Below the pieces are notes generated by a model. It was given only the letters and a program-made list of their open reading frames with translations. It was not told the DNA's origin and did not search any database. A stretch of DNA of 64,000 nt from Ruegeria arenilitoris. GTDB lineage: Bacteria; Pseudomonadota; Alphaproteobacteria; Rhodobacterales; Rhodobacteraceae. The stretch covers positions 124,001 to 188,000 of the forward strand of contig NZ_WPZO01000003.1 in assembly GCF_013031355.1 (NCBI RefSeq), written 5' to 3'. Numbering within the stretch: the first letter of the stretch is position 1; every line of letters starts with the position of its first letter. Below are positions 42,466-50,858 of this stretch, one piece after another. Position numbers and translations under genes: made by a program.

Positions 42466-44037
42466 TTAAGATTTCTGGAACATGGCGAGCATGCGCCGGG
42501 TTACGAGGAAGCCGCCAAAGATGTTGATCCCGGCCATGAAGACGGACAGCGCCGCCAGCAGAATGACCAGGAACGACCCCGATCCGATCTGCATCAAGGC
42601 CCCGACGATAATGATCGACGAGATCGCGTTGGTGATCGCCATCAGCGGTGTGTGCAGGCTGTGCGAGACGTTCCAGATCACCTGGAAGCCCACAAAGATC
42701 GCCAGCACGAACACGATGAAGTGCTGCATGAAGCTGGCCGGAGCGATCAGCCCCACCAGCAGCATCAGCGCGCCGCCGACACCCAGCAGGGTGACTTGCT
42801 GCTTGGTCTGCGCCTTGAAGGCCGCAATCTCCTGCGCCTTTTTCTCTTCCGGGGTCAGTTCCTTGACCTCGGGCTTTTTCTGCGCCGCAATCGCCTGCAC
42901 CTTGGGCGGTGGCGGCGGGAAGGTTATCTCACCCTCATGGGTCACGGTCGCGCCGCGGATCACGTCATCTTCCATGTCATGATTGATCTGACCGTCCTTT
43001 TCAGGGGTCAGGTCGGTCATCATGTGGCGGATGTTGGTCGCGTACAAAGACGAAGACTGCGCCGCCATCCGGCTGGGGAAGTCAGTATAGCCGATGATGG
43101 TCACGCCATTGTCGGTCACGATCTTCTCATCCGGCACGGTCAGCTTACAGTTGCCGCCCTTTTCCGCCGCGAGGTCCACGATCACCGAGCCAGGCTTCAT
43201 CGCTTCGACCATATCCTTGGTCCAAAGCTCGGGCGCTTCGCGGTTCGGGATCAGCGCTGTGGTGATGACGATGTCCATTTCCGGCGCCAGCTCGCGGAAC
43301 TTGGCCAACTGCGCTTCGCGGAATTCATCAGACTGTACAGAGGCATAGCCACCGGTGGCCGCGCCATCCTGCTGGTCTTCCTCGAAATCCAGATAGACGA
43401 ACTCGGCGCCCATGGATTCGACCTGTTCGGCCACTTCAGGGCGCACGTCGAACGCATAGGTGATCGCACCCAAGGAGGTCGAGGTCCCGATGGCGGCCAG
43501 ACCGGCCACACCGGCGCCGACGATCAGCACCTTGGCTGGCGGCACCTTACCGGCCGCCGTCACCTGACCGGTGAAGAAACGGCCAAAGTTGTTGCCTGCC
43601 TCGATCACTGCGCGGTAGCCAGCAATGTTCGCCATCGAGGACAGCGCGTCCATTTTCTGAGCGCGGCTGATGCGCGGCACCATTTCCATGGCGATGACGT
43701 TGGCGCCCTTGGACTTGGCCAACTCCATGCCTTCTTCATTGCCCGCAGGGTTGAAGAAGGAAATCAGCGTCTTGCCCTTGGTCAGACGCTTCATCTCGGC
43801 CTCAGTCGGGATCCGGACCTTGGCGACGATATCGGCGGTCTTCCAAAGCGACGCGGCAGTTTTCACGATCTCGACGCCCGCAGCCTCATAGGCCTCATCC
43901 GAAAAACCAGCAGCAGCACCCGCCCCTTTTTCGATGGCGCAGTCATAGCCCAGTTTCTGCAACTGCACAGCCGAATCCGGGGTCATCGCGACCCGGTTCT
44001 CACCGTCCAGTATTTCCTTTGGTGTGCCTATCTTCAC
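42466..44037 (-). CDS. pntA: NAD(P) transhydrogenase alpha subunit
   Basis: This 523-residue subunit starts at a GTG (44037, [17 protein letters not shown]) with AGGGGG seven bases before it. Residues 1 to about 370 form the NAD(H)-binding domain with the Rossmann loop [16 protein letters not shown] flexible linker with [13 protein letters not shown] follows, and about four transmembrane helices form the C-terminus. This is the undivided alpha subunit, unlike the split PntA1/PntA2 of some alphaproteobacteria such as Rhodospirillum. Paired with pntB. Confidence 0.97.
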   Translation of the reverse strand: MKIGTPKEILDGENRVAMTPDSAVQLQKLGYDCAIEKGAGAAAGFSDEAYEAAGVEIVKTAASLWKTADIVAKVRIPTEAEMKRLTKGKTLISFFNPAGNEEGMELAKSKGANVIAMEMVPRISRAQKMDALSSMANIAGYRAVIEAGNNFGRFFTGQVTAAGKVPPAKVLIVGAGVAGLAAIGTSTSLGAITYAFDVRPEVAEQVESMGAEFVYLDFEEDQQDGAATGGYASVQSDEFREAQLAKFRELAPEMDIVITTALIPNREAPELWTKDMVEAMKPGSVIVDLAAEKGGNCKLTVPDEKIVTDNGVTIIGYTDFPSRMAAQSSSLYATNIRHMMTDLTPEKDGQINHDMEDDVIRGATVTHEGEITFPPPPPKVQAIAAQKKPEVKELTPEEKKAQEIAAFKAQTKQQVTLLGVGGALMLLVGLIAPASFMQHFIVFVLAIFVGFQVIWNVSHSLHTPLMAITNAISSIIIVGALMQIGSGSFLVILLAALSVFMAGINIFGGFLVTRRMLAMFQKS

Positions 44038-44146
44038 TGGCAGTCCCCCTAATTCTCACTCGATCCGAGCGTGTGGTCGGTTATGTTCGTTCAGCAAACA
44101 TGTATCCTGCGCAACATTATTTCGCAAGCGCAGCATTTGTTACGTG

Positions 44147-44158
44147 ATGTCATGACAT
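44147..44158. promoter_or_regulatory. perfect 12-base palindrome upstream of pntA
   Basis: ATGTCATGACAT is a perfect dyad lying about 110 bases upstream of the pntA start and just past the end of the neighbouring membrane methyltransferase gene. It could be a regulator site. No regulator gene adjoins it and no second copy is seen near pntA. Confidence 0.25.
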
Positions 44159-44166
44159 GGGCCACT

Positions 44167-44616
44167 CTAAATCCACCGGCGGGTTTTACGCTCGTATCGG
44201 GCGAAATCCGCGCGAAATGTGCGGCGCAGGCGGTCCTCTTCGGGCAGTATGAAGCGACGTTCCAGTACCCATACGAAGACAGGTACCAAAATCAGGGACA
44301 ACACCGCATCAAACCGTAGAACAAGCCCAGCCAAAATCAGAACATCGCCCACGTAAATCGGGTTGCGACTGCGGGTGTAGATACCCGTTTGCACCAAAGA
44401 CGAAGGCGTTTCGTGCGGAATGACCGTGGTTTTGTGACGGCGGAATTCGACAATCGCCAGAACGGCGAACAGGATGCCGCCACCGATCAGGATGCCGCTC
44501 AGCAGATCGGTAAGGCCACTGTCCAGAGACAGCCCCAGCGAAAAATGACGCGCCTGCAGCCAGGCCAACAAAGCAAACCCAACAAGCCAGACAGGCGGTA
44601 TGTCGATCCGGCGCAT
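44167..44616 (-). CDS. isoprenylcysteine carboxyl methyltransferase-like membrane protein
   Basis: This 149-residue protein with four hydrophobic helices matches the ICMT/PEMT family. The SAM-binding hallmark appears as GIYTRSRNPIYVGDVL (conserved R-N-P-x-Y), followed by the C-terminal E-R-x(n)-Y pattern ERRFILPEEDRLRRTF. Bacterial members methylate unknown lipids or peptides. I chose the ATG at 44616 (MRRIDIPPVW), with GGGGA seven bases upstream. A second relative is encoded at 63346-63951. Confidence 0.85.
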   Translation of the reverse strand: MRRIDIPPVWLVGFALLAWLQARHFSLGLSLDSGLTDLLSGILIGGGILFAVLAIVEFRRHKTTVIPHETPSSLVQTGIYTRSRNPIYVGDVLILAGLVLRFDAVLSLILVPVFVWVLERRFILPEEDRLRRTFRADFARYERKTRRWI

Positions 44617-44788
44617 GTTCATTCCCCACAATTGACGGCGCGTAAAGCAGTGTCGTTTCCGAACGATGTCCTACCGCTTTTGGAACAGATTAGCAAAAGC
44701 TCAGTATGTCGCATCAATGGACAGGCAAATACGGATCGGATAGGCCGAAGAAGACCACCGATCAGCAACACAAACTGACGAGCCCCAG

Positions 44789-45982
44789 ATGACCGATTTC
44801 TCCGCGACCAAAGCCATGTTCGATCTGCCCGAGGGCGTTATCTACCTAGATGGCAACTCGTTGGGCCCGCTGCCGCGTGCCGCCACTGATCGGGTGAACG
44901 AGATGTTGGTCAAAGAATGGGGCCAGATGCTGATCACCGGCTGGAACAAGGCTGGGTGGATGGCGCTGCCGACTGGACTGGGCGACCGCATCGGCCGATT
45001 GATCGGCGCAGAGCCCGGCACGGTGGTGACCGGAGATACTTTGTCGATCAAAGTATATCAGGCCGTGGCCTCGGCCCTAGAGCTTTGCCCGGATCGCAAG
45101 GTCGTGCTGTCGGACAACGGCAACTTTCCCTCGGACCTCTATATGGTGGATGGCCTGTTGCGCTCGCTGGGGCCAGATTACGAATTGCGGGTTGTCGCGC
45201 CCGAGGAAGTAGCCTCGCATATCACAGAAGATGTTGCCGTCCTGATGCTGACCGAAGTCGACTATCGCAGTGGTCGAATGCACGACATGAAAGCACTGAC
45301 CGAGTTGGCCCATGCCAACGGCGTTGTGACAGTCTGGGATCTGGCCCATTCCGCAGGCGCGGTTCCGGTGGACCTGTCCGGCTGCAATGCCGATTTTGCG
45401 GTGGGCTGCACATATAAATACCTGAACGGGGGCCCCGGCGCGCCCGCCTTCATCTATGTCGCCCCACGTCTGGCCGACCGCGTGCGCCCTGCCCTCTCAG
45501 GCTGGCTGGGGCACGAGGCCCCCTTTGCCTTTGATCTGGATTATCGCCCCGGCAGCGGGATCGAGCGGATGCGGGTCGGCACTCCTCCGATCATCCAGAT
45601 GACCGCACTGTCGGCAGCGATGGATATCTGGGACATGGCCGACATGGCGGATGTGCGCGCCAAATCCATCGACCTGACCGAGCTGTTCATCGCCCGTGTC
45701 GAAGCCGCCTGCCCCCAGTTGGAACTGGCCAGCCCGCGTGATCCGAACCTGCGCGGCAGTCAAGTCTCGTTCCGGTTTGCCGACGGGTATGCCGCGATGC
45801 AGGCCTTGATCGCACGCGGTGTGATCGGAGACTTCCGTTCACCCGATATCATGCGGTTCGGGTTCACGCCGCTTTACATCGACGAACATGATGTGGAGCG
45901 CGCTGTCGAAATCCTGACCGACATCATGCAGAACCGTTTGTGGGATGCACCGGAATACAAGGTGCGCCAGCGGGTTACCTGA
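44789..45982 (+). CDS. kynU: kynureninase
   Basis: This 397-residue PLP enzyme cleaves kynurenine (or 3-hydroxykynurenine) to anthranilate (or 3-hydroxyanthranilate) and alanine. The N-terminal LDGNSLGPLPRA, the VWDLAHSAGAVPVDL segment with the cofactor-binding aspartate, and the Schiff-base Lys210 (GCTYKYLNGGPGAPAF) are all diagnostic. No tryptophan dioxygenase or kynurenine formamidase lies in the window, so the pathway partners must be elsewhere. Its end overlaps the convergent TetR gene by eight bases. Confidence 0.95.
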   Translation: MTDFSATKAMFDLPEGVIYLDGNSLGPLPRAATDRVNEMLVKEWGQMLITGWNKAGWMALPTGLGDRIGRLIGAEPGTVVTGDTLSIKVYQAVASALELCPDRKVVLSDNGNFPSDLYMVDGLLRSLGPDYELRVVAPEEVASHITEDVAVLMLTEVDYRSGRMHDMKALTELAHANGVVTVWDLAHSAGAVPVDLSGCNADFAVGCTYKYLNGGPGAPAFIYVAPRLADRVRPALSGWLGHEAPFAFDLDYRPGSGIERMRVGTPPIIQMTALSAAMDIWDMADMADVRAKSIDLTELFIARVEAACPQLELASPRDPNLRGSQVSFRFADGYAAMQALIARGVIGDFRSPDIMRFGFTPLYIDEHDVERAVEILTDIMQNRLWDAPEYKVRQRVT

Positions 45983-46553
45983 CCTCAAGCCCCGCGCCGA
46001 TCAGCGCCGCAACCTGAGCCACCTGCTGCTCATAGACCTCGGCCCCTGCCCCAATCAGCTTGAGCCCCTTGAGCGTGGCCGTAATCGTTCGACCAGTCTC
46101 GGCCGCATCGGCCAGCAGGCGCACCCGCCCGGCTTGCGCCTGTTGCGTCAACCATTCGGCATAGAGGCCCGCCATTCTGGCCTCTCCTTCCGAGATGATC
46201 TCGGCCGCCATGGACTTGGTATTGTCCAGCATCTCAAGCCCGTGGGGCGAGGCCAGTATCGCCGCCATCCCCCCGGTCTGGGCTTTTATCGCGCGGGTCA
46301 GAACGTCGGGCACGGACCCAGAAGATGCCAGAGCCTCGGCGACTGCCGCGCTTTTCTCGGCATAGTAAATCTCGGTCAGTTTGCTGACGATTGCCTCTTT
46401 GTTCCTGAAATGCAGATAGACCGCTGGCCGGGACATTCCCGCCCCGCGCGCGATGTCATCCATCGAGGTTTTTCGAAATCCATAGGTGGCAAAAGCCTGA
46501 AAAGCAGAATTCAGGATCGCCTTTTGCCGTGAATCGTCAACTGTTTCCGTCAT
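45975..46553 (-). CDS. TetR/AcrR family transcriptional regulator
   Basis: This 192-residue repressor-type protein has an N-terminal helix-turn-helix (residues about 12-55: KAILNSAFQAFATYGFRKTS, then MDDIARGAGMSRPAVYLHF). The C-terminal ligand domain is helical. It is divergent from the molybdenum hydroxylase genes across a 100-base gap that holds a perfect palindrome overlapping the hydroxylase promoter, so it probably represses them and itself. The effector is unknown. Confidence 0.93.
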   Translation of the reverse strand: MTETVDDSRQKAILNSAFQAFATYGFRKTSMDDIARGAGMSRPAVYLHFRNKEAIVSKLTEIYYAEKSAAVAEALASSGSVPDVLTRAIKAQTGGMAAILASPHGLEMLDNTKSMAAEIISEGEARMAGLYAEWLTQQAQAGRVRLLADAAETGRTITATLKGLKLIGAGAEVYEQQVAQVAALIGAGLEVR

Positions 46554-46583
46554 GCTTGAACTGGTGACACTTTTTGTTCATTT

Positions 46584-46618
46584 TGTCAATTGACATACTG
46601 ACACTTTAAGCCAATTAT
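46584..46618 (+). promoter_or_regulatory. promoter of the IorAB-like operon with overlapping palindromic operator
   Basis: TTGACA (46590-46595) and AATTAT (46613-46618) are spaced by exactly 17 bases, a strong sigma70 match. The -35 element is half of a perfect palindrome, TGTCAATTGACA (46584-46595). Two copies of TGACACTTT flank it (46565 and 46599). This arrangement fits repression by the adjacent TetR protein. Confidence 0.65.
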
Positions 46619-46653
46619 GTCACGGAACCAGCCACAGCTAGATGAGGTGCGCC

Positions 46654-47118
46654 ATGGCGACCGCCCTGAAGATCAATGGAAAGCAACATCAGGTTGACCT
46701 GCCCGATGACGTCCCCCTGCTTTGGGCGCTGCGGGATGAGGTCGGCCTGACCGGAACCAAGTTTGGCTGCGGCGTGGCCGCTTGCGGGGCTTGCACCGTG
46801 CATATTGATGGCGAGGCCGTGCGGTCCTGCCAGGTGACGCTGTCGGACGTCTGGGGCGATGTGACCACCATCGAGGGCATCGGCTCGCCCGACGCGATGA
46901 ATGCGCTGCAGCAGGCCTGGGTCGAACACCAAGTGGCGCAATGTGGTTACTGTCAGTCAGGCCAGATCATGCAGGCCGCCGCATTGCTGGCGGAAAACCC
47001 CGCTCCCTCTGACGCCGAGATTGACGAGGCCATGCAAGGTAACCTGTGCCGCTGCGGCACCTACCCCCGCATTCGCGCCGCGATCCATGACGCGGCCGGC
47101 AAGTTGAAGGAGGCGTAA
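46654..47118 (+). CDS. isoquinoline 1-oxidoreductase-type small subunit, [2Fe-2S] protein
   Basis: This 154-residue electron-transfer subunit of a xanthine-oxidase-family molybdenum hydroxylase has the plant-type [2Fe-2S] site Cys39, 44, 47, 59 ([14 protein letters not shown]) and the second all-helical site Cys97, 100, 132, 134 ([16 protein letters not shown]). It passes electrons from the molybdenum site to an unknown acceptor. The ATG at 46654 is preferred, with GAGG six bases before it. Three bases separate it from the large subunit gene. Confidence 0.93.
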   Translation: MATALKINGKQHQVDLPDDVPLLWALRDEVGLTGTKFGCGVAACGACTVHIDGEAVRSCQVTLSDVWGDVTTIEGIGSPDAMNALQQAWVEHQVAQCGYCQSGQIMQAAALLAENPAPSDAEIDEAMQGNLCRCGTYPRIRAAIHDAAGKLKEA

Positions 47119-47121
47119 CCG

Positions 47122-49362
47122 ATGGCTTCTGTTGGAAAAATCCTCCGCCGCACTTTCCTGATCGGGTCCGCCGCGATTGTCGGCGGCGTGGCGTTCGGCG
47201 CCTATTACGTGAGCCGCCCCGCCGCAAACCCGCTGAAACCCGGTGAGGGTCAGGCTGCGCTGAACCCATTTGTTCTGATCGACCAGAACGGGGTGACCCT
47301 CTTTGCCCCGCGCGCCGAGATGGGACAGGGCGTCAAGACCACTTGGGCCGCGCTGATTGCCGAGGAACTGGACGTGGACCTGGACCAGATCACCGTCCTG
47401 CACGGCCCGGCGGCGGCGGCCTATTACAACTCCGCCCTGATGGGGGAAAGCCTGCCCAACAAGGGCTATGACATCTCGGACTTCCAGCACAATCTGGGGG
47501 AGGCGCTGGGTGTGCTCGGCAAGGCGCTAAGCCTGCAGGTCACTGGTGGGTCGACCTCGATGAAAGACGGGTTCGAGCGGATGCGTCAGGCCGGAGCCTC
47601 GGCCCGCGAGACGTTGAAACAGGCAGCGGCTGACCGGCTGGGCGTTGATCGCAGCGCACTGAAAACCGCGTCGGGCCACGTCATTGCCCCGAACGGAGAC
47701 CAGATCCCCTATACCGAACTGGCCACTGACGTTGCCAAGCTTGAGCCGATCGAGGCACCTTTGCGTGATCCGTCCGAGTGGCGCTATCTGGGCCAGACCC
47801 AGCCGCGTCTGGATATGGTCGAAAAGGCAACTGGAACGGCTGAATTTGGCGTCGATGTCCGCCTGCCGGGCATGAAGTTTGCAGCCGTCCGCATGAACCC
47901 CAAACTGGGCGGTGCAATGAACGGTTTCGACGACAGCACTGCACAGTCCATGCCGGGGGTCGAGAAGATTGTCGATCTGGGCACTGGCGTCGCGGTGATT
48001 GCCAACAACACATGGCTCGCCAATCAGGCCGTTGAGGCCATCGACGTGGATTGGGGTGACGCCCCCTACCCGCCCGACACGGATGGTATCTTTGCCAAGA
48101 TTGCCGAAGCGTTCGACGACGCCCCGAACTCGACCATGCGCGATGACGGCGATGTCGACGTGACGCCCGAAGGCGCGACCGAAATCACGGCAGAGTATCG
48201 CCTGCCCTATCTGGCTCACGCCACGATGGAGCCGATGAACGCCACCGCGCTTTATACCGGTGGCGCTTTGGAACTGTGGTGCGGCAACCAGGCCCCGACC
48301 CTGATCCGCTTCCGTGTGGCGAACACTGCTGGCCTCGACACCGAAGCCGTTCAAATCCACACCACCTATCTGGGCGGCGGCTTTGGCCGACGTGGTGAGC
48401 TGGACTTTGGCGAGATCGCCACCAAGGTCGCCATGGCGATGCCCGGCACCCCGGTGCAGACCACGTGGAGCCGCGAAGAGGATATGCGCCATGACTATTT
48501 CCGCCCCGGCGCCATCGCTCGGATGCGCGGCGCGGTGCAGGACGGCAAAGCGGTTCTGATCGATGGCAAGGTGGCAGCACAATCCTGCACTCAGCAGGCG
48601 GTGACGCGGTACACAGGCATGCCCGGCGCTGGCCCGGACAAAGTGCTGGTCGAAGGCTTCTTTAACCAACCCTACGCGGTGCCGAACTATCGCATGAGCG
48701 GTCACATCGCCAAGTTGGACGTCCCCGTCGGGTTCTGGCGCTCGGTCGGGAACAGCCACAACGGGTTCTTCCACGAAACTTTCATGGACGAGATGGCCCA
48801 CGCCGCCGGTCAGGACCCGTTGGAATTCCGGCTGGAATTGATGAGGTCCGAGCACGCGCCTTCGGCGGGTTGCCTGGAAGCAGTAAAAGAAATGTCAGGC
48901 TGGACCGGTAAGACACCTGACGGCGTCGGGCGCGGCGTGGCCTTCACCTACAGCTTTGGTACCCCTGTTGCTCAGGTGATCGAAGTGGTCGACGAAGACG
49001 GCACGATCCGCATCAACAAGGCGTGGATAGCTTGTGACATGGGGCTGGCTCTGGACCCCGAAAACGTCAAGGCACAGATGTTCGGCGGCATGATGTATGG
49101 CCTGTCTGCGGCCTGCTATGGCGAGATCACCTTTGCCGATGGCGAGGTCGAGCAATTCAACTTCCCCGACTATGACGCGCTGCGTATGCACACCGCGCCG
49201 CAGGTCGAAGTGCGCGTACTGGAAACCAACCGCCATATGGGTGGCGCGGGTGAACCCGGCACGCCTCCGTCCATGCCCGCCCTTGGCAACGCGCTGTTCG
49301 ACCTGACCGGAGAACGCGCCCGCACTCTACCGCTGATCGACCAGTTCAACCTGTTGGTCTGA
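47122..49362 (+). CDS. isoquinoline 1-oxidoreductase-type large subunit, molybdenum hydroxylase
   Basis: This is a 746-residue molybdenum cofactor subunit (IorB type; the class includes aldehyde dehydrogenases and hydroxylases of N-heterocycles). The N-terminus has a twin-arginine-like signal (KILRRTFLIGSAAIVGG), so the pair is probably exported to the periplasm by Tat. Cofactor segments GGGFGRRGELDFG and GGAGEPGTPPSMPALGNA are visible; the latter contains the catalytic glutamate region. No FAD subunit, cytochrome or XdhC-like chaperone lies adjacent. The substrate is unknown. Confidence 0.92.
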   Translation: MASVGKILRRTFLIGSAAIVGGVAFGAYYVSRPAANPLKPGEGQAALNPFVLIDQNGVTLFAPRAEMGQGVKTTWAALIAEELDVDLDQITVLHGPAAAAYYNSALMGESLPNKGYDISDFQHNLGEALGVLGKALSLQVTGGSTSMKDGFERMRQAGASARETLKQAAADRLGVDRSALKTASGHVIAPNGDQIPYTELATDVAKLEPIEAPLRDPSEWRYLGQTQPRLDMVEKATGTAEFGVDVRLPGMKFAAVRMNPKLGGAMNGFDDSTAQSMPGVEKIVDLGTGVAVIANNTWLANQAVEAIDVDWGDAPYPPDTDGIFAKIAEAFDDAPNSTMRDDGDVDVTPEGATEITAEYRLPYLAHATMEPMNATALYTGGALELWCGNQAPTLIRFRVANTAGLDTEAVQIHTTYLGGGFGRRGELDFGEIATKVAMAMPGTPVQTTWSREEDMRHDYFRPGAIARMRGAVQDGKAVLIDGKVAAQSCTQQAVTRYTGMPGAGPDKVLVEGFFNQPYAVPNYRMSGHIAKLDVPVGFWRSVGNSHNGFFHETFMDEMAHAAGQDPLEFRLELMRSEHAPSAGCLEAVKEMSGWTGKTPDGVGRGVAFTYSFGTPVAQVIEVVDEDGTIRINKAWIACDMGLALDPENVKAQMFGGMMYGLSAACYGEITFADGEVEQFNFPDYDALRMHTAPQVEVRVLETNRHMGGAGEPGTPPSMPALGNALFDLTGERARTLPLIDQFNLLV

Positions 49363-49408
49363 TCACGCTGCGCCGGTCCGGTCCCTCTCTTACGGGCCGG
49401 CGCGAAAT

Positions 49409-50188
49409 TCACGCCGTTTGCTGCATCAACCCGGCGTCCGATCCCGTTGCCCAAGCACGCACGGCTGCACCGAACGCCTCGAACAGGGGGCGGGAAACCG
49501 GATCGTTGATAGCATCCCATTCAGGGTGCCATTGTACCGACAGGGTAAACCCGGGCGCATCCTTGATATAGATCGCCTCGGGAGTACCATCAGGCGCGTG
49601 CCCGTCGATCACGACGCGCTGCCCGACGGTTTTGATGCCTTGACCGTGCAGCGTGTTGGTCATCACCTCCGGGGCGCCGAACAGTTTGTGAAACACGCCA
49701 CCTTCGTCCAACGACACCACATGGCGCAGGGCAAACTTTTCCTCCAGCGTCCCGTCCGGCGGCATCCGGTGGTTCATCCGGCCCGGTAGGTCGCGGATTT
49801 CGGGGTAGAGCGTGCCGCCCATCGCCACGTTAACCTCTTGAAAGCCCCGGCAGATGCCCATGAAAGGCTGGCCACGTTCCACACAGGCCCGGACCAGAGG
49901 CAAGGTGATCGCATCCCGCGCCCGGTCGAACTCACCATGCGCGTCGGTGGCGTCTTCGCCATACTCCTCGGGATGCACATTCGGCCGCCCGCCGGTCAGC
50001 AGGAAACCGTCGCAGACCTCAAGCAGTTCCTCGACCGTGACATAACGCGGATCAGACGGGATCAGCAGCGGCAAGCAGTGCGAAACGTTGGCCACGGCTT
50101 CGGAATTCATCGTTCCGCCCGCGTGTGTCGGGTATTCATCGTTCATGAGGTAAGAGTTGCCGATGATACCGACGACAGGCCGAGACAT
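49409..50188 (-). CDS. class I glutamine amidotransferase-like gamma-glutamyl hydrolase (PuuD-type)
   Basis: This 259-residue hydrolase resembles gamma-glutamyl-gamma-aminobutyrate hydrolase. The triad is visible: Cys113 in FMGICRGFQEVN, His221 and Glu223 in VQWHPEWD. The N-terminus PVVGIIGNSYLMNDEYPTH is typical. PuuD serves putrescine catabolism, but no other puu gene is nearby, so the substrate remains open. The ATG at 50188 has AAGGAA seven bases upstream. A large dyad lies about 160 bases upstream. Confidence 0.9.
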   Translation of the reverse strand: MSRPVVGIIGNSYLMNDEYPTHAGGTMNSEAVANVSHCLPLLIPSDPRYVTVEELLEVCDGFLLTGGRPNVHPEEYGEDATDAHGEFDRARDAITLPLVRACVERGQPFMGICRGFQEVNVAMGGTLYPEIRDLPGRMNHRMPPDGTLEEKFALRHVVSLDEGGVFHKLFGAPEVMTNTLHGQGIKTVGQRVVIDGHAPDGTPEAIYIKDAPGFTLSVQWHPEWDAINDPVSRPLFEAFGAAVRAWATGSDAGLMQQTA

Positions 50189-50349
50189 TCCGTATTCCTT
50201 GCAGTTAATTTGCTTAACAGGAAAGCTATCCGCAGCAATGGAAACGTGCAACAGAACACGCCCTGCATGACAGCGCAAGGACGTGTTCAACGACGCACAC
50301 ATCGTTCTGACTATTGCGAATATTTCAGAACTTTGTTTCGATACGAGAG

Positions 50350-50378
50350 TGTATTCCGGGAGATATTCCCGGAATACA
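50350..50378. repeat. 12-base perfect inverted repeat between glcG and the amidotransferase-like gene
   Basis: Arms at 50350-50361 and 50367-50378 match perfectly across a five-base spacer (TGTATTCCGGGA and its complement). It lies 31 bases after the glcG stop and 160 bases before the start of the next gene. No T run follows on either strand, so it may be an operator or mRNA-end hairpin rather than a classic terminator. The remaining bases of this 220-base gap show nothing else. Confidence 0.6.
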
Positions 50379-50408
50379 TGATTGATCGCTAGCGAAGATT
50401 GGTCGGGA

Positions 50409-50834
50409 TCAGATTTCTCCGATCAGACCCGCTGCCTCAATTCCGGTCATTCCTGCGGTCGCATCATTGTCCGAGGTATCGCCGGTCACGCCGACCGCCC
50501 CAATGACCGCGCCCTTGCGGTCCCGAAGAAGAATGCCGCCTGGAACCGGCACGACCTGCCCCCCATAGACCCCGTTCACAGCGGCCATGAAATAGGCCTG
50601 CGCCTCGGCCCGCTGCATTTGCGCCGTGCCCGCCATGCCCAGCATGACCGACCCGTAGGCTTTGCCGTGCGCAATCGCGAACCGACCGGGGGCCGCGCCG
50701 TCTTCGCGTTCAAACGCAATGACGTGGCCGCCTGCGTCCAAAACGACAACAGACAGAGGCTTCAGCTCCATCTCGCGGCCTTTTTCCAGTGTTTTACGAA
50801 TGATCGTGCGGGCTTTACGCAGAAAAACTGCCAT
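50409..50834 (-). CDS. glcG: GlcG/HbpS family protein (heme-binding-like)
   Basis: This 141-residue protein of the GlcG/DUF336 family carries the family segments LSVVVLDAGGHVIAFEREDGA, RFAIAHGKAYGSVML and GGIPLRD-like PGGILLRDRKGAVIGAVGVTG. GlcG accompanies glycolate oxidase and malate synthase genes in many bacteria; the biochemical role is unclear, and the relative HbpS binds haem. It is 24 bases downstream of malate synthase G. AGGA lies seven bases before the ATG. Confidence 0.88.
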   Translation of the reverse strand: MAVFLRKARTIIRKTLEKGREMELKPLSVVVLDAGGHVIAFEREDGAAPGRFAIAHGKAYGSVMLGMAGTAQMQRAEAQAYFMAAVNGVYGGQVVPVPGGILLRDRKGAVIGAVGVTGDTSDNDATAGMTGIEAAGLIGEI

Positions 50835-50858
50835 GATGTGTCCTATCGTTCTTTGAGG

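Noticed and set aside
47527..48855. 442-codon minus-strand frame opposite the molybdenum hydroxylase large subunit
   Set aside because: Shadow of a clearly conserved gene with cofactor motifs on the other strand.
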